Assembly: GCA_966212235.1 (NCBI GenBank)
Contig: CBIHPP010000005.1
Location: forward strand, 434,001 to 498,000
From: Niastella sp966212235
Lineage (GTDB): Bacteria; Bacteroidota; Bacteroidia; Chitinophagales; Chitinophagaceae
Reading direction: 5' to 3'
Length of the DNA stretch: 64,000 bases
The translations under genes were made by a program, and so were the position numbers. The stretch's first letter is position 1, and every line of letters starts with the position of its first letter. Below, one piece after another: positions 44,061 to 51,105 of the stretch. The notes beneath the pieces were generated by a model, which ran no database searches, was not told where the DNA came from, and was given only the letters and a program-made list of their open reading frames with translations.

Positions 44061-44260
44061 TATCTTCCGTTGCGTCGCACACTGCCCCGCCTAGCTCTCC
44101 CTTCGCAATTATAAATACTAGTCGAAAGAAACAGTCGGGCAATGAAAAAGCCACCGTTTGGCAGCGATGGCTTTTTTCCCCTCAATTAATGAACGGTTAA
44201 CTATATTATGGTTAACTATTCTATAAGGTACGCCGAAAGTTTCTGTCCGGCAAGCGAATT
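44061..44260. repeat. long direct repeat, right copy
   Basis: The counterpart of 41261-41440, with the same TTCCGTTGCGTCGCACACTG start, the same terminator hairpin (44145-44177) and the CTCAATTAATGAACGGTTAA tail. A shorter third match of the first 35 bases lies near 45247. Confidence 0.8.
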
Positions 44261-44337
44261 ATGCGGTTATTGACCGCAATCAATCGATGACCCATCATAC
44301 GCATAAAACCAATTATGAAGGAAACTTAGTTAAAGGA

Positions 44338-44450
44338 AAAAACTGCCCATTTGGGCAGCTTTTTCGGGTGATAAGTAATCATTAGCTTCAAACAGAGTAT
44401 GAGCCAAAGAATTTTAATCACCAGTTTCAACATTTTGTTGACTTTTGGCC
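44338..44450. repeat. about 105-bp repeat, copy 1
   Basis: Begins with the hairpin AACTGCCCATTTGGGCAGCT and ends with CCAAAGAATTTTAATCACCA then GTTTCAA. On the minus strand it contains an ATG (44433) and a hydrophobic frame MLKLVIKILWLILCLKLMIT that runs into the hairpin. Copy 2 at 44995-45098 has TTG for this ATG and a stop after ten codons, so a peptide is doubtful. Confidence 0.6.
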
Positions 44451-44752
44451 AACACTTAGCATCTTTCAATTTTGAAACTTTTGAGATGAAAGAATTACCT
44501 GTTGACACAGATTTGCTGTAGAAAAGGTGTTGGCCCGTATTAGTATACCTATGTTAAGTACTAAGATGGATAGAAATAAAATTAGTAGTTAATGAATACA
44601 TAGGTTATACGATGTACCCACTACTAATTTAATAAATTTCAGGGAGGTTAATATGAAAGAAGCGTCCTTGATATTTCAGAAGCTCAGTACTTGACGTAAA
44701 TCAATTGAATTGATATAGTGAACTAAGCACATCTTTCAATTTTGAAACAACG

Positions 44753-44782
44753 GCCGGAAAGCGTACGCTTTCCGGCTTTTGC
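44753..44782. terminator. perfect palindromic terminator
   Basis: The 24-bp palindrome with left half GCCGGAAAGCGT is followed by TTTTGCTT. A related hairpin (GCCGGGAG/CTTCCCGGC, then TTTTT) lies at 45143-45176. Confidence 0.7.
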
Positions 44783-44879
44783 TTAAAACATACGCGTTAT
44801 AGGCTAATTGAAGTTTTAGTTATCCTGTACTTGAAACAACATTTGAATTTCTATTGGATTTTCTATAACAGCACAGCCC

Positions 44880-44946
44880 CAGGCTGCAGTGCAAAGCCCA
44901 GCACCAGTACATACCATTGGACGGCAGATCAAAGCCATGCAGGTTA
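44880..44946. repeat. 70-bp dispersed repeat, copy 2
   Basis: Core GCAAAGCCCAGCACCAGTAC, then ATACCATTGGACGGCAGATC and AAAGCCATGCAGG. It matches copies 1 and 3 with scattered substitutions. Confidence 0.7.
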
Positions 44947-44994
44947 AGAAGCCCGCTGAGTGCAAAACGGTAAGCAATAGGACTTACAAGAGCA

Positions 44995-45098
44995 AAGCTG
45001 CCCATTTGAGCAGCTTTCGGGGGTGATTAACACTCAATAGCTTAAAGTATCAACCAAAGAATTTTAATCACCAGTTTCAAAATTTTTTTGAGGCTTTT
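44995..45098. repeat. about 105-bp repeat, copy 2
   Basis: Begins with AAGCTGCCCATTTGAGCAGC and contains the same CCAAAGAATTTTAATCACCA block as copy 1 at 44338-44450. Confidence 0.6.
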
Positions 45099-45310
45099 AA
45101 TCCTCAATTTCCTTTTTGACATGACCTTCAAAAAGAGAAGTGGCCGGGAGGTATAAAGTTCTTCCCGGCATTTTTAATAAAAGGGAACTGATTACGGATT
45201 AAATACAATTTTATTTAATCAGCATTTGGAACACTGTTGTGCAACAGTTGCGTCGCGCACTGCAACACTTACTCTTGCTTCACCTTTCCAACCGCAAAGC
45301 ACCCACGCAC

Positions 45311-45380
45311 CCAAGCTTCAATACAAAGCCCAACACCAGCAGATACCATTGAACGACACAATAAAGCCAAACGCAGGTTA
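45311..45380. repeat. 70-bp dispersed repeat, copy 3
   Basis: Core ACAAAGCCCAACACCAGCAG, then ATACCATTGAACGACA and AAAGCCAAACGCAGG. It is more diverged than copies 1 and 2. Confidence 0.6.
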
Positions 45381-45684
45381 TAAAGGTCTCGGCGGATCAT
45401 CGAACACAAAAAGGCGCGCCAGCACAACGAAAAGTGCGCAAAGACATTAAAATCACATTGCGCACTTTTGCGTTGCCGGAGATGGAATTTCCACCTCCGC
45501 GGGCTCCACTGGAAATTCCACTCCGTACTGCTTGTCACGCTTTTTGTATAGTTCGATGATCCGCCTTCGGGAAGCTCCTGTAGCCTGCTCCAAGCTTCAC
45601 CCTAAGACTTACTCATTTCGCTGGCGCTCATTCCGTCGGCTAAGGGCGAAGCCTTACACAGTCTACCCGCTTCCAATATTTAGC

Positions 45685-45750
45685 GCATCGCCTGGCAATG
45701 GAAAACTATAATGAAGGAATGATAGTGAGTTTTCCATTGCTGGGCGATGC
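45685..45750. repeat. 23-bp inverted repeat with 20-nt loop
   Basis: Arms 45685-45707 and 45728-45750 (GCATCGCC ... GCAATGGAAAACT against its complement) pair at 21 of 23 positions. The two mismatches are adjacent (TG against CA). There is no T-tract, so it is not a simple terminator. It is the innermost part of a larger GC-rich block of inverted repeats up to 45906. Confidence 0.75.
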
Positions 45751-45754
45751 TTAT

Positions 45755-45906
45755 GCGCCCCTGCGCTGCCCCGCCCACCTTTATTTAATTAGCATAGCCT
45801 CCGCTTCGCTACGGCTCTATAACCAAGGACGTCACGGCGGTTAGCAGTGTGCCCGCGCTTCGCGCTCCCGCACACTGCAGTGGGCGGGGCGGGCGCAACG
45901 GGGCGC
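45755..45906. repeat. GC-rich outer inverted repeat enclosing a second hairpin
   Basis: GCGCCCCTGCG ... GCCCCGCCCAC (45755-45779) is mirrored by GTGGGCGGGGC ... GGGGCGC (45879-45906). Between them GCAGTGTGC (45844-45852) pairs with GCACACTGC (45870-45878) around GCGCTTCGCGC. Such stacked hairpins occur at origins of transfer, single-strand origins and recombination sites; which applies is unknown. Confidence 0.6.
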
Positions 45907-46460
45907 GGCAAGGCCAGCAGTACAACCCTCAGCGATAGGATATAGCAACTTTCATAAGTTTGTTGATGAGCTTTATTATTTCGCTTCCAGACTCATTGGT
46001 GATAAACGGGGGTAAAAGACATTGTATCCGATACACTATCAATATCAAGACATTCCTCTATATCAGTGCCCGAAACAATAGTTCTAATTTCTTATTTTTT
46101 AATTAATAATCAAACATTTATGAATCACTGCTTGCTATCAAAGTTTCCAATTAATTGAATGTCATATCTCAAGAAATGGATAAACTACCCGAAGAATGTC
46201 AGAGCATTTTTAAGATGGTTTACGTGTATAAATCACGGAATAGGTATTGATTATTAAGATTTTAAGAAATTGCAAAGAGAGCGATATTTAATGGACAGTC
46301 AGGCAAAGGTCTTATTAAGGCAAAAATTTATAAAATAATTCATTAATAATCAAAAGCTTTCGCATTTTCGATTTTCATATTTGTGTCAGAGTAAAAAAAA
46401 CTTCTATATTTAGACCGCCTCGCGCGGGCATAGAATAGGAAGACAATAAAAAGTCATATT

Positions 46461-46697
46461 ATGCCCAAAACAAATCTCCAAGTTTCAGACACTCCAGAAC
46501 AAAAAATCCCTGACAATCTTAATGATAATTCACAAAGCGAAGTCATTATCAGATTTCTATGGTTTCTTATACATATTAAGAATCCCAATCCTCACACAAT
46601 TGAGATAGTAAAAAGAGTATTGAAATTTTGTGAGTTGTTGTTGGTATTGGCCTTCGTATACGCCTTAGTGAAAATTTTCCTCTTATTGGCACATTGA
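46461..46697 (+). CDS. small tail-anchored membrane protein (paralogue 1)
   Basis: A 78-aa protein: polar N-terminus (MPKTNLQVSDTPEQKIPDNL), an amphipathic segment, and one C-terminal membrane helix (LLLVLAFVYALVKIFLLLAH). The leader GACAATAAAAAGTCATATT immediately before the ATG is nearly identical to that of the gene at 46974, whose product has the same layout. Function is unknown. Confidence 0.6.
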   Translation: MPKTNLQVSDTPEQKIPDNLNDNSQSEVIIRFLWFLIHIKNPNPHTIEIVKRVLKFCELLLVLAFVYALVKIFLLLAH

Positions 46698-46973
46698 ATT
46701 TCATTTCTTACATAGTTAATGTACTATTCCCCTAAGTAAACTTCCCATTACTGTCAAAGAAAAAGTATAAGAAATATAAATTGATCATGGTCAATCCTAA
46801 AAACCATTGTATTATTATTCAATGAATTACAATTCAATTTAATATCGCAGTACCTTACTCATAAGGTACCGTGTTCCTTTTGGGTTAACAATTTTTTTTT
46901 CTCATGAAAGGATAAATACCTTTGAACCGCTTTAGCGGGACATAGTAGACGGAGACAATAAAAAAGACATACT

Positions 46974-47141
46974 ATGCCCAGTTCAAATCAAATACAAACT
47001 CCCCAGGATAACGATAAACCAGGTGAAGATTTAGAGATCAGATTAGGCCCATTTCTTATTAAGATTGGCCGAATTACTAAAATGGCACTCGTTTTCCTAT
47101 TTCTCGTATTAGCCTTCCTCCTTATATTATTTAAGTTTTGA
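46974..47141 (+). CDS. small tail-anchored membrane protein (paralogue 2)
   Basis: A 55-aa protein from ATG 46974 to TGA 47139-47141: MPSSNQIQTPQDNDKPGEDL, then EIRLGPFLIKIGRITK and the helix MALVFLFLVLAFLLILFKF. Leader GACAATAAAAAAGACATACT matches the leader of paralogue 1, and upstream CGCTTTAGCGGGACATAG matches CTCGCGCGGGCATAG. Duplicated small genes with a shared 50-base leader imply shared control. The 82-aa gene follows after 13 bp. Confidence 0.55.
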   Translation: MPSSNQIQTPQDNDKPGEDLEIRLGPFLIKIGRITKMALVFLFLVLAFLLILFKF

Positions 47142-47154
47142 CGTACTTTAGCCT

Positions 47155-47403
47155 ATGACGTTATATGAATTCAATGCCTTAAATGAATTGGAGCAAACTG
47201 AAGCTCTGAAAGAACATGGTGTGGAACTTAGTAACCGAAAAGAAGGTGAGTACTCAGTCACCTTATATCAAATAGATTCATTTTACGTCGAAGTGTATTC
47301 TCACAACTTCAATAGACGATATCGCAGTTTTCTATCAACTGACCCTTTGGAGCCATACATGAACACAATAGATATTTCAGGGCTGTTTGATGAAGAGAAA
47401 TGA
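47155..47403 (+). CDS. conserved small hypothetical protein
   Basis: An 82-aa soluble protein: MTLYEFNALNELEQTEALKE, then YQIDSFYVEVYSHNFNRRYR and a C-terminal YMNTIDISGLF. I recall this as a widespread Bacteroidota protein of unknown function carried on mobile elements. It is likely co-transcribed with paralogue 2. Confidence 0.65.
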   Translation: MTLYEFNALNELEQTEALKEHGVELSNRKEGEYSVTLYQIDSFYVEVYSHNFNRRYRSFLSTDPLEPYMNTIDISGLFDEEK

Positions 47404-47428
47404 TACCTTCCCCTGGTATTACACTATT

Positions 47429-47701
47429 TTACTTATCCGTGTTTGCTTCAACATGCTTCTGAATAGCCTGGGTAATTAACTCAATGGTATGCGTGCCCGG
47501 GTTTTTTCCTTCAATCAATTTACAGTTTGGCACTCGATGCTTTAGCCCTTTGCCCCTGAAAATAGGCCGGTTTGACTCCATAACAATCTCACCATTTCGA
47601 GCAATTATCCGGTACCGCTCACTACGATCATTAATATAAAGCTGTTCGACGGTAAGCCGGATTAATTTCCTGTGGTACTCTATGATGATTTGAAATGTCA
47701 T
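47429..47701 (-). CDS. conserved small hypothetical protein
   Basis: A 90-aa protein: MTFQIIIEYHRKLIRLTVEQ, then SERYRIIARNGEIVMESNRP and HTIELITQAIQKHVE. It is predicted beta-rich with a terminal helix. It is familiar to me as an uncharacterised Chitinophagaceae protein. It is convergent with the preceding gene. Confidence 0.6.
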   Translation of the reverse strand: MTFQIIIEYHRKLIRLTVEQLYINDRSERYRIIARNGEIVMESNRPIFRGKGLKHRVPNCKLIEGKNPGTHTIELITQAIQKHVEANTDK

Positions 47702-47907
47702 GTATTATCGACACAAGTTACACCCGAATTATGTAGTAAGAATTATCAGCAGCCGTACATGCCTGCCGCCAGTGATGGCCGATAGAATAAAGCCGAGCTG
47801 CAGTAACACTGTTGGCGCATCAAAAACAACGGATGATGCGAATACTACATTTCAACCATACCAATTTTGTGCATCATCCATTGTTTTCGATGTTTAATAT
47901 ATCCAGC

Positions 47908-47940
47908 AAAAAAGCCCAGGCTCAACACCAGGGCTTTATA
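47908..47940 (-). terminator. terminator of the double-XRE frame
   Basis: AAAGCCC (47911-47917) pairs with GGGCTTT (47931-47937). On the minus strand it is followed by a T-run, 25 bp beyond the stop of the double-XRE frame. In the circular element it would end the whole recombinase-XRE transcript. Confidence 0.7.
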
Positions 47941-47961
47941 TATTCCTTTTTATGTTTCTCC

Positions 47962-48402
47962 CTATTCTACCGACTTAAACATCATTTCCAACTTTTCTAC
48001 TATCCTTCGCCATGGCCTCGTTTTGTTATTTTCCCAATCGCAAACAGTTCCACCATCTACTCCAATGATCTTGCCCATCTGCTTTTGGGATAGTCCTTGC
48101 AGGAACCGATACTTTTTTATCTTCCCACCCAATGTTGTCTCATCAGTGTCAAAAGGAAAATATCCTAAAAATGCAATGACTTTTGGATACAGGTGGGTCT
48201 GCGGTTCATGCCGGTTAACCTCCCAATTGGTAATAGATTCCTCAGTTACCCCTAATCGTTCGGCAACATCCTTTTGCAACAGGTGAAGTTCCAGGCGCCG
48301 ATTGCGTAGTTTCTCACCCAGGGTTACCGGATTATCTAAATACTTAACTCCCAGTGGTTTGGGGATTGTTCGTGTCAATCGGGAAAAAGGCAACGCATCT
48401 AT
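47962..48402 (-). CDS. double XRE-HTH domain, C-terminal part of the recombinase gene split by integration
   Basis: 146 codons from the junction to TAA 47962-47964. It begins IDALPFSRLTRTIPKPLG. HTH 1 is TLGEKLRNRRLELHLLQKDV through SITNWEVNRHEP; HTH 2 is TLGGKIKKYRFLQGLSQKQM through VCDWENNKTRP. There is no ATG between the junction and HTH 1; the first is inside HTH 2. In the integrated state the frame runs upstream into the antisense strand of comM, where an ATG at 48537 could give a hybrid product. In the circular element the same frame is continuous with the recombinase (codon 508, then Ile-Asp-Ala-Leu). I infer that it is the DNA-binding C-terminus of the full recombinase. The alternative is a separate regulator read from a non-ATG start. 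Confidence 0.75.
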   Translation of the reverse strand: MDALPFSRLTRTIPKPLGVKYLDNPVTLGEKLRNRRLELHLLQKDVAERLGVTEESITNWEVNRHEPQTHLYPKVIAFLGYFPFDTDETTLGGKIKKYRFLQGLSQKQMGKIIGVDGGTVCDWENNKTRPWRRIVEKLEMMFKSVE

Positions 48403-48415
48403 GCCCCTGCGGCTT
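48388..48415. other. attR (right junction, element/comM)
   Basis: The element half ends GGCAACGCATCT; the shared ATG is 48401-48403; the comM half continues CCCCTGCGGC. GCAACGCA (48390-48397) is the inverted match of TGCGTTGC at the left end. Joining the ends gives an attP with 8-bp arms around a 10-bp centre containing ATG. Confidence 0.88.
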
Positions 48416-48887
48416 TTACAACCATCCCGAAAAAGAGTGCTCGTGTGCGCCGGGCGCTGTTCATAAATACCTGAATAAAATATCAGGGCCTTTACTCGAT
48501 CGCATAGACCTACATGTTGAAGTAACACCCGTTGCATTTAATGATCTGAATACGCAAAAGAACGGCGAGCCATCTGCGGCTATTCGCACAAGAGTTATAC
48601 AGGCACGCGACATTCAAACCGAGCGATATAAAAACAATCCCGGTATCTATTGCAATGCACAAATAAACAGTAAGCAATTGAAGGAAGTATGTGTGCTCAA
48701 TACTACCGGGCAAACCTTGCTAAAAACGGCAATGAACAAATTGAATTTATCGGCCCGGGCCTACAATCGCATTTTAAAAGTAAGCCGCACCATTGCCGAC
48801 CTGGCAGCCAACGAGTGCATTTTACCCGAACATATAGCGGAAGCAATTACGTATAGAAACCTGGATAGAGAAAGCTGGGGAGGATAA
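48402..48887 (+). pseudogene. comM: comM 3' part
   Basis: The remaining 161 codons of comM in the original frame: zinc-binding CPCGFYNHPEKECSCAPG, the sensor segment ISGPLLDRIDLHVEV, and the C-terminal LSARAYNRILKVSRTIADL then HIAEAITYRN. A GTG-started frame from 48354 inside the element could express it as a fragment, but Walker motifs are absent. Excision of the element would restore the whole gene. Confidence 0.95.
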
Positions 48888-48955
48888 CCAAAAAGGTTGA
48901 AAGCAATTAATATATGGCAAGAGAAAAATAAAGGCAAGCAGTTAGAACTTTATGG

Positions 48956-49714
48956 CTAGTTCTGTATCGTTTTAAGCGAGGGTGTATTCCACTCTTCGGC
49001 AGACATGTTTTTCTGGCTTTTACTTTTGAAGATCCTGGAAACTACCTCTCCAATGATCTGAGCGCCGGTTTTACGTACGATGCGTATATCTAACCAAAAG
49101 TTCGCATTGCGTACATAAAAAGCATCAAACTGGTAGCGGTGGAAAATGCTTTCGAAATCTTTGGTAGGACCGCGATAGCCTTTGATCTGAGCTAAACCGG
49201 TAATACCTGGCTTTACCAGATTTCTGAATTTATATCCATTAATAGCATTCGCGAATTTATTGCAGTCGGCATACATATGCGGACGTGGGCCTACAATACT
49301 CATCTGGCCCAGTAAAACATTTATAAATTGAGGAAACTCATCCAGACCGGTAACCCGTAAAAATTTACCTATGCGGGTAATCCGTGGATCGTTCTCACTT
49401 GCCTGGCGACTATCCGCTTCCAGGTTAATGTACATTGTACGCAGCTTATAGCACCAGAATACCCGGCCTAAAAATCCAACACGTTTTTGCTTGAAGAAAA
49501 TAGGTCCTTTTGAATCGAGCTTTATAAGGATCATCAGGATGGGCAGTAACCATGATAATACCAATACAATGACCATCAGTGATGTTAGGATATCAAAACA
49601 ACGTTTTGCAATGAAATATCCCTGCTTACGTTCTAAATATAACCTAAGAGAAGGGGGATGCTCAGTAAAAAACTTTATTCTTTTATAAACTAAATTTTCA
49701 GATTGCTCGATCAT
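48956..49714 (-). CDS. undecaprenyl-phosphate sugar phosphotransferase (bacterial sugar transferase)
   Basis: A 252-aa initiating sugar transferase of the WcaJ/WbaP type, which moves a sugar phosphate from a nucleotide sugar to the lipid carrier and starts repeat-unit assembly. One N-terminal membrane segment (VIVLVLSWLLPILMILI) is followed by GPIFFKQKRVGFLG, CYKLRTM, the catalytic LRVTGLDEFPQFINVL and MSIVGPRPH. It has the minimal C-terminal catalytic build without the large N-terminal domain. It is divergent from the glycosyltransferase operon. Confidence 0.88.
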   Translation of the reverse strand: MIEQSENLVYKRIKFFTEHPPSLRLYLERKQGYFIAKRCFDILTSLMVIVLVLSWLLPILMILIKLDSKGPIFFKQKRVGFLGRVFWCYKLRTMYINLEADSRQASENDPRITRIGKFLRVTGLDEFPQFINVLLGQMSIVGPRPHMYADCNKFANAINGYKFRNLVKPGITGLAQIKGYRGPTKDFESIFHRYQFDAFYVRNANFWLDIRIVRKTGAQIIGEVVSRIFKSKSQKNMSAEEWNTPSLKTIQN

Positions 49715-50182
49715 AGCACAGGTATTATGGTTTCTTCAAGGACTTTGTTAACGAAATTAATGCCGTATTAGTACCTCGGTATTGCTTTAACTATAGTTTT
49801 AACATCTAAAACACCAAAATCATCTAAACCCCTAATAATTAAATGTTAAAACAGATGTTTAATAATCAATAAAATCACTCCCTTGACAATGCAAACTTAA
49901 GAAAGGTTGCACCAAAAAAGGTTTAAAAATATTTTCACATTTTTATTTGAAACAGCAGCTCACACGATAATCCCTTAAATCTGCACGCTTATTTGCCAAA
50001 ACTGCACAGTTATTGCTAAAATCACACACTTTATTAAACATTATACTTTCATACAAGCAACGTTTTAAGGCATTTTTGCACTCCATTAGTACATAAATGT
50101 TTAAAAATGCTTTTACATTTGCACTATTATTAAAAACCACTGTCAATTGAAGGTTAGATTTCGGTTAACCCTTAATTAGAAA
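49715..50182. other. divergent promoter region of the polysaccharide locus
   Basis: 468 bp between the sugar transferase and the first glycosyltransferase, AT-rich, with no credible gene. It probably holds both promoters. I do not see a JUMPstart-like or riboswitch motif. Confidence 0.5.
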
Positions 50183-51004
50183 ATGAAATCTTATCCCCAA
50201 AAAATTGATTTTTACCTGTTAATACCCTTCTACAATAACCTACCAGGGCTGCTTCATTCGTTACAGAGTGTACAATATGATGCAGATAAGTATACAGTGG
50301 TGATTGTTGATGATGGTAGCAGTGAGCCTGTTACCCTTGATGAGCTATACAGGCAAATTTCCAGGGATATTGCCATTGAAATTATTCAATTGCCTTGTAA
50401 TAAGGGCATTACAATTGCCCTAAACACCGGCTTACAGTGGATCCTGAAGCAGAATAATGCACATTTTATCGCCCGGCTCGATTGTGGGGATACCTGCACG
50501 CCCGAGCGTTTTTATCACCAGGTAGCCTTTTTAAAGAAGCATCCTGAAATTAACCTGGTTGGCAGCTGGTGCATATTTAAAGATCATTCAAGCAATGTCG
50601 CCTATAGGTATATTACCCCAACCCGACATAAAAAGATAAAAAGGGGTATGCATTTTCGGAATATTTTCATCCACCCTACGGTCATGTGGCGATTTGATGC
50701 CATGAAGGATAATGAACTTTATCCAGATACATATCCCGATGCTGAAGATTATGGCTTCTTTTACCAGCTCATGATGAAAGGCGAATGTGCCATTATTCCG
50801 GAATATCTGGTTACCTGCGAAATTAATAACAAAGGTATTTCGTTGAGTTCCAGAAAAAAACAGCTCAACAGCCGTATTAAAGTGGTGAAAGAATACGGAA
50901 AAAATAGGGTTTTACGTTATTTGGGAGTTTTAAAGTTGAGGTTGCTATTAATTATTCCATACAGCATCATTTTTTCGATTAAAAAATCGCTGTACGGAGT
51001 ATAA
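50183..51004 (+). CDS. GT2-family glycosyltransferase
   Basis: A 273-aa GT-A-fold enzyme: FYLLIPFYNNLPGLLHSL, VVIVDDGSSEPVT, RLDCGDTCTPERF (DxD position), HPTVMWRFDAM and YPDAEDYGFFYQLMMKGE with the catalytic acid. It adds a sugar from a nucleotide donor to a growing surface glycan. It is the first gene of the rightward operon. Confidence 0.85.
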   Translation: MKSYPQKIDFYLLIPFYNNLPGLLHSLQSVQYDADKYTVVIVDDGSSEPVTLDELYRQISRDIAIEIIQLPCNKGITIALNTGLQWILKQNNAHFIARLDCGDTCTPERFYHQVAFLKKHPEINLVGSWCIFKDHSSNVAYRYITPTRHKKIKRGMHFRNIFIHPTVMWRFDAMKDNELYPDTYPDAEDYGFFYQLMMKGECAIIPEYLVTCEINNKGISLSSRKKQLNSRIKVVKEYGKNRVLRYLGVLKLRLLLIIPYSIIFSIKKSLYGV

Positions 51005-51105
51005 ATATTTAAAAATGAATGCCATATGAATAAAATAGGGATTTATATTATATAAACCCCTGGAACAATTGCTTTTTTTTGCTGTTACCATTAAATCCAT
51101 TTATT

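Larger units (their letters stand above)
43996..46460. other. 2.4-kb non-coding zone of repeats and hairpins
   Basis: I see no credible gene. It contains the right copy of the island-flanking repeat, a pair of about 105-bp repeats, two copies of the 70-bp repeat, several terminator-like palindromes, and a GC-rich inverted-repeat block (45685-45906) unlike the AT-rich surroundings. Beyond 45960 it is AT-rich and featureless. Short frames seen here (for example 45226-45450) run through repeats and hairpins. Confidence 0.6.
7276..48403. mobile_element. 41,125-bp integrative element inserted in comM
   Basis: Both ends are defined at base level because they cut the comM frame. On the left comM reads ...AATCCATG then AAGTTGCG; on the right ...CGCATCT then ATGCCCCTGCGG. 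Removing 41,125 bp restores an uninterrupted comM. The only bases shared by the two junctions are ATG (7276-7278 and 48401-48403), as expected for large serine recombinases, which exchange at a 2-bp core and leave no long direct repeats. The matching recombinase gene lies at the left end. Cargo includes two VirD4-like ATPases, ArdC-like proteins, a giant RHS protein and candidate defence genes. No relaxase or type IV channel genes are visible, so its mode of transfer is unknown. Confidence 0.93.

Noticed and set aside
44326..44433. hydrophobic peptide MLKLVIKILWLILCL
   Set aside because: The frame continues through a terminator hairpin, and the second repeat copy lacks the ATG and has an early stop. 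I kept it only as a repeat.
45226..45538. frames of 74 and 89 codons
   Set aside because: They overlap each other on opposite strands across the 70-bp repeat.
7276..48403. CRISPR array or cas genes
   Set aside because: No regularly spaced short repeats with unique spacers and no Cas-like motifs were found. The repeats present are few, long and unevenly spaced.
7276..48403. prophage
   Set aside because: No capsid, terminase, portal or tail genes are visible. The VirD4-like ATPases and ArdC-like proteins point to a conjugative-type or mobilisable element instead.
49943..50146. 67-codon minus-strand frame in the divergent promoter region
   Set aside because: AT-rich region, no motif, and it would occupy the promoter of the glycosyltransferase operon.
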